Origin: Citrus sinensis
Lineage: Eukaryota; Streptophyta; Magnoliopsida; Sapindales; Rutaceae
Length of the DNA stretch: 64,000 bases
Direction of reading: 5' to 3'
Assembly: GCF_022201045.2 (NCBI RefSeq)
Contig: NC_068559.1
Coordinates: 27,225,501 to 27,289,500 of the forward strand
Shown: piece after piece, positions 59,556 to 64,000 of the stretch
How positions within the stretch are numbered: the stretch's first letter is position 1
Layout: each line of letters begins with the position of its first letter
Program-made: the position numbers and the translations under genes
The notes under the pieces: generated by a model
Databases searched by the model: none
What the model was told of the DNA's origin: nothing
What the model saw: the letters and a program-made list of their open reading frames with translations, nothing else

Positions 59556-61415
59556 ATGGATTCTGAGCAGAGGCGGAAGCGAAAGCGTGTGTACAGACCA
59601 TACTCACGCGCGCAGTACTTGTCTGGAAGGTCTGTAATCTTGTGCCTGTGTTTCCTTGTTTTTTTGCTCTTCTTGTCTTCGGATCGGTTACCTATTCGTC
59701 CTGTGTCGTTTAAGCCGGTTTTGAGTGTCTCAAGTCTCTCGCTCTTGTCGAGTAACTCAATTCAAGATTCCTTTAGGCTTACATTCAAGTCTTTTACTTT
59801 AAAGATTGAGGAGCGAGTCTTGTTCCCTGACCATTTGTTGTTAATGGTCTCTAATAAAGTTGACCAAACCGAGTCTTTGGATTGTGTTTACTACAAGCTC
59901 TTGAATGATTCTGCTACGAGAATTGAAGAGGCGGCTGACGTGCGTATGCAGCCTGTGTTTTCTGTTGATGAGTACGATGAGTTTAGATGGATTGCGAGGT
60001 GCCCACTTCCGCCTGTGAATTATTCAGCCGTCGTCGACTTGCGGCTGCGTAGGGATGCTCCTGCTGAGAATTATTTGTCTTTGATGAACAATAATCGGAC
60101 GGAGACGGTTCATTTTTGGGACAAAATGGCTTATGCAGCTGTATTGGATGGCAAAACAGCGGTTGTTTTTGTCAAAGGATTGAATCTTCGTCCCCATAGA
60201 GAATCGGATCATACCCTTTTCAGATGCCAGTTTGGATTAGGACATTGGGAGAAAGATGAAGGTTTTGCATTTGTTACAGAAGCAGTTGCCGCTGCACAAG
60301 AAGTTGTTAGGTGCTTGTTACCCAGGAGTATAAGTAAAAATCCCAATAAGGCTAAGGGGATTCGAGTTGCAGTCGTTAATGTTAATGATAAAGCTCTAGA
60401 TGATCGTAAGCCCGTTACTTCTGTGGCTGGAATTCGCAATTCCAGATACCATATCCAAGGGAAGAACCAGAGATTGTCTAGAGATTATGTGTCTATGCCT
60501 TCTGTGGCTAGAATTCACAATTCCAAGTCCCATAAGAAGAGAAAGGGTGGAGGGAAATTTGAGCTCTGTGTGTGTACCATGCTGTGGAATCAGGCGTCTT
60601 CAATAAGAGAATGGATCATGTATCATGCCTGGCTTGGTGTTGAACGCTGGTTCATCTATGATAACAATAGTGATGACGGGATTGAAAAAGTAATTGAAGA
60701 GCTCAACTTGGAGAACTACAATGTTAGTAGGCACAATTGGCCGTGGATTAAAACCCAGGAAGCAGGTTTTTCGCACTGTGCTTTAACAGCAAGAAATGAA
60801 TGCAAGTGGGTAGGATTCTTTGATGTGGATGAGTTCTTCTACTTCCCTCGTGACCATCGATTGGGTCTTCTTGGTGAAAATTCTCTGCGCTCTCTGGTTG
60901 CTAATTTCTCATCCTCGAAGACAGTTGCAGAGATTAGGACTTCTTGTCATAGCTTTGGTCCATCTGGGTTGAGCTCTCATCCAGCACAAGGGGTGACCGT
61001 GGGTTACACTTGCCGGCTTCAAAGCCCTGAACGGCACAAGTCTATCGTGCGACCAGACTTGCTCAACGGTTCCCTGCTCAATGTGGTCCATCATTTTCGG
61101 CTTAAGGCAGGATATAGATACCTGAATATGCCTGAAAACATTGCCGTAATAAACCACTACAAATACCAGGTGTGGGAAACATTTAGAGCCAAGTTCTTTA
61201 GAAGGGTCGCCACCTACGTTGTTGACTGGCAAGAGAACCAAAACACAGGGTCAAAGGACAGAGCACCTGGCCTAGGGACCGAGGCCATTGAGCCGCCAAA
61301 TTGGCGATTGCAGTTCTGTGAGGTTTGGGACACTGGCCTCAGGGACTTTGTTTTGTCTACCTTTGCTGATCCTGCCACTGAATCGTTGCCCTGGGAAAGG
61401 CATCTACGTGCATGA
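59556..61415 (+). CDS. Glycosyltransferase family 92 protein (DUF23)
   Basis: Intact single-exon frame of 619 residues. A basic N-terminus (RRKRKRVYRPY) is followed by a membrane segment at about 26-42, the layout of a type II Golgi protein. The GT92 catalytic domain covers about residues 336-580. It contains CTMLWNQASSIREWIMYH (340-357), FIYDNNSDDG (366-375) and the acidic metal-binding motif GFFDVDEF (420-427, DVD at 423-425). Animal and plant GT92 enzymes include beta-1,4-galactan synthases; three plant GALS proteins are known, but this member is nearer to uncharacterised At1g27200-type proteins, so its substrate is unknown. The start context AAGCGATGG fits a plant initiation site. An in-frame 81-base near-duplication lies at 60421-60528. 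Confidence 0.93.
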   Translation: MDSEQRRKRKRVYRPYSRAQYLSGRSVILCLCFLVFLLFLSSDRLPIRPVSFKPVLSVSSLSLLSSNSIQDSFRLTFKSFTLKIEERVLFPDHLLLMVSNKVDQTESLDCVYYKLLNDSATRIEEAADVRMQPVFSVDEYDEFRWIARCPLPPVNYSAVVDLRLRRDAPAENYLSLMNNNRTETVHFWDKMAYAAVLDGKTAVVFVKGLNLRPHRESDHTLFRCQFGLGHWEKDEGFAFVTEAVAAAQEVVRCLLPRSISKNPNKAKGIRVAVVNVNDKALDDRKPVTSVAGIRNSRYHIQGKNQRLSRDYVSMPSVARIHNSKSHKKRKGGGKFELCVCTMLWNQASSIREWIMYHAWLGVERWFIYDNNSDDGIEKVIEELNLENYNVSRHNWPWIKTQEAGFSHCALTARNECKWVGFFDVDEFFYFPRDHRLGLLGENSLRSLVANFSSSKTVAEIRTSCHSFGPSGLSSHPAQGVTVGYTCRLQSPERHKSIVRPDLLNGSLLNVVHHFRLKAGYRYLNMPENIAVINHYKYQVWETFRAKFFRRVATYVVDWQENQNTGSKDRAPGLGTEAIEPPNWRLQFCEVWDTGLRDFVLSTFADPATESLPWERHLRA

Positions 61416-62661
61416 ATTACAGTTGGGGTCCTTGCAGATTTGTGCCTATGTAATCTCATAAGCAGCTATTCATTCTTTCATTTTTTTTTTAAATCTCTTT
61501 TGTAACAATTTGTATCTCAATATCTCATGTTTTGGGTTCTATAGAATTAGGTGTATTTGAATATACAGTTCCTCTTACACGCCTGTAAATTTTGTGACAG
61601 CAAGAAATGATTTTTTTCCCCCCCTGTGGTTGTGATTTCTGTTAACATATTGAGGATTATTTATGGGCTTCAAAATTCTCTCAATAGTTTCTGCAAATCT
61701 TATGACAGAACAACAAGGAATAACCAACACAGATCATTTAGCAAGTTAAAATGCAGCAAAGCATGATAGATGTAACTCTGAAAACGAAAGCCAGAAACAA
61801 ACATCTAGGTACATTCTCTCACTCGCAGATTAAATCAGATATCCTTATTGCCCTGCTGGTTTTCTGATGGATGGCCAGTCAAACTATAAAAACTATTGAA
61901 AACAACAAACCAATATAGGGGTTAGGTGCTGTTAACAGAGAAGCTTAATCATTTCCCAAAAAAAAAAAAAACTTCCCTCAGTCAACCATATTTTCATAAG
62001 TTATCATTAGCACTGAAAGCGCATTGAATTAATACAACTCTACAAGAATGTAGTCAGTGGATAACATTAGAACCAATGAAACAATTTATTTGAACCGCAA
62101 TTACATGACTAATAATCAGGTCTAGCAGTAAATAATCTTGATCTTTATATCCTTTCTTCTCCAATTGAAGGAATGGCTGATAAGAAACCTAGATTACAGA
62201 TAAAAACAAGCACAAAATTTTAAAATTTAGAGAGAGAGAGAACCTTAGATGCAATGCCAAACAGCTCCAGAAGATGTCTAGAAAGCTACAATAACAAATT
62301 CATGGGCCAGAAAATGAACCACTAATAGTAATCAGATTAGCAGATAGGAACTTGAGTGGAAAAATATAAACCAGAGGCAATCATAAGATGACATATTGCA
62401 CATCAGATAATCAGAATCATCTAGAAGAGGAGAGATGTAAAGAAAAGACATTTTTCGTTGGGTTTATTGCTCCCAATATGAACTGATGATGCTTGCAGAG
62501 ATTTGAGATCCAATAACCTTAAGAAAAGGAAAGGAGAGGGAGAAGGGAAGATAATAGGGAACTGAACATCAAGAATATTATAATTCAAGAGAATGGAAAA
62601 TACCTGTCATTAAGCTACAACAAATGTTGTGCAAATGTGACTCATTTTATTCTGATTGGTT
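61416..62661. other. Region between the converging GT92 and CCB4-like genes
   Basis: Probably carries both 3' untranslated regions. AT-rich with short A and T runs. No coding exon recognised. Confidence 0.45.
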
Positions 62662-63491
62662 TCAAATGCCTTCTTGCACCATTGAAGGGACTATATTTGA
62701 GTATTTTGCAAGTGTGGCATCCAGCTTCTCTCCGATAAATGCAATCCACGACTGAAAGTCGAAGATCAAATATAAGAATATGGGGCAAAGACTGAGCAAT
62801 TATCTATTGACCCTAATAACCCCAAAAAAAAAAAGAAAAAAAGAAACAGATCCTGTGCCCAGTTAATTGTGAAAATTGTTTGATCAACAATGATAGCTAA
62901 ACAACAATCAATGATTCTTCCACCCAACACAAAAGTTAGTTAGAGATGGTTACCTCATGTAGCAAAGACAAAAAGGCAGGATACCACAATAAGTTTGATT
63001 CACATGTAGGGCATGAGGATTGACATCATACAAGAAAATTTAAAACATGTAAAGGCTGAAATCTCTCAAAAGCATGAAAAATAAATTATAAAAAATAAAA
63101 TTAAAAAGCCCAACGATCAGCCATCAAGTAATCGATATACTATGGACAAGATTTCAACACAATATAAGAATGGAAATGGAAACAATATCTTGTTGGTTCT
63201 ATAGACATGAAAAAGAATAACTTAGCCATGATGCATGCTAAAGATCATGCTTCAACAACTCATGAACAAAAAAGATGAAACTGAAATTTGTGTGTGTGTG
63301 TGTGTGTGTGTGTATTTATGTATGTATATATGTATGTATGTATATCTCATAAAAGTAATCTGACTCGATGAGGTGATACCGCTGAAAATTTAGAGTTAGA
63401 TAAGTAAGCACCTGGTCAGAGGTCGTGAAACCCCTGATGGTGTCTCCACCAATTATTGCAATTCCTTTGTCTCCAAGTGGCTGCAAGATCA
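62662..63491 (-). CDS. CCB4: Probable cofactor assembly of complex C subunit B, CCB4 (3' exons, partial)
   Basis: Two terminal exons of a gene cut by the window edge: 63491-63412 and 62751-62662. They join in phase through GT-AG borders. The 55 visible residues include ILQPLGDKGIAIIGGDTIRG and SWIAFIGEKLDATLAKYSN and end in a stop. The pattern resembles the C-terminus of the CCB2/CCB4 family. CCB4 helps attach haem c' covalently to cytochrome b6 in thylakoids. Synteny supports this: CCB4 (At1g59840) neighbours the ARM-repeat and SNL loci in Arabidopsis. The upstream exons were not found in the remaining ~500 bases. Evidence from the short stretch alone is modest. Confidence 0.5.
63289..63314. 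repeat. GT dinucleotide microsatellite
   Basis: About 12 uninterrupted TG/GT units followed by TATG-type repeats, inside the intron between the two CCB4-like exons. Confidence 0.85.
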
Positions 63492-64000
63492 CTGCCTAAC
63501 AAAGCAATTATTGCTTCAGTAATAGTTACTTTATTTCTTTTTTATTTTTTCAATATCTTTAGTTTATCCCTTTTATATATCTACAACTGTTTGCTATGGG
63601 GAGCAATTTTATCTTTGAGTTGCATAGCTATAAAGGAAAGTCATACTTCAGAAGATGAGCAATTTTATCTTTGAGTTGCATAGCAATAAATGAAAGTCAT
63701 ACTTGAGAGGATAACACAAATATAAAAGATTTTTTTTTTTTAAACTGATAACGATAAAGAAGGATTTTGCATTGCATTTACTCATCAGAGAGACATTAGA
63801 ATTCTAATAAGCTCATTTCTAATCCATGATATTTAAGGCTAGCCTGTCCAGGAAAATGGAAGCATACAAAACGAAAACTAAAGAAAATTTGAAGCTGTGC
63901 TAATAATTTCTATGCACCTAACCAAACTCATTGCATTTAAATGATAAGAAAGCTATAAATCAATAATGAAAATGGAAAGATTCTTTGGTTCAAATTGTTG
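63492..64000. other. Intron or upstream part of the CCB4-like gene, to the window edge
   Basis: No further exon could be supported. A short direct repeat (GAGCAATTTTATCTTTGAGTTG at about 63600 and 63657) is present. Confidence 0.4.

Overview
This is nuclear DNA of a eudicot plant. The genes have GT-AG introns, the intergenic DNA is AT-rich, and the proteins have mitochondrial or plastid transit peptides and belong to plant families. The gene set and its order fit a rosid. A Citrus-like species is my best guess, but the sequence alone does not prove it. No bacterial operon, CRISPR array, rRNA gene or functional tRNA gene was found.

Left part (1-32.3 kb), gene-dense. In order these are: a single-exon GATL-type family GT8 glycosyltransferase (minus, 343-1485); the 8-exon mitochondrial pyruvate dehydrogenase E1 alpha gene (minus, 6855-11962); an 8-exon ISE2-type DExH-box RNA helicase of the chloroplast (plus, 14650-19345); and a 22-exon SIN3-like transcriptional co-repressor (minus, 22891-32253). 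I rebuilt the exons by hand. Every intron used starts GT and ends AG, and the reading phase closes throughout.

Middle (32.3-48.9 kb), about 16.5 kb without a recognisable intact gene. It holds several non-autonomous DNA transposons, two tRNA-derived SINEs with clear target-site duplications, a LINE remnant with a decayed RNase H domain, and a GC-rich repeat array of about 0.86 kb (39.93-40.79 kb) unlike anything around it.

Right part (48.9-64 kb). A TORTIFOLIA1-like microtubule-associated protein gene (plus, 48982-52505) is followed by a cluster of DNA transposons (53.1-56.7 kb). Next come a single-exon family 92 glycosyltransferase (plus, 59556-61415) and the last two exons of a gene that probably encodes CCB4, a cytochrome b6 haem-attachment factor (minus, cut by the window edge).

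The genes are not an operon and do not form one pathway. What links them is ancestry. From memory, their Arabidopsis counterparts sit next to each other in several duplicated chromosome 1 segments (around At1g24170-24190, At1g27200-27210, At1g59840-59900 and At1g70060-70090), so the window looks like a preserved ancestral block. I found no convincing new biological system. The most unusual items are the GC-rich array, the SINE family, an iterated motif cluster at 21.7-22.4 kb and the long foldback elements.
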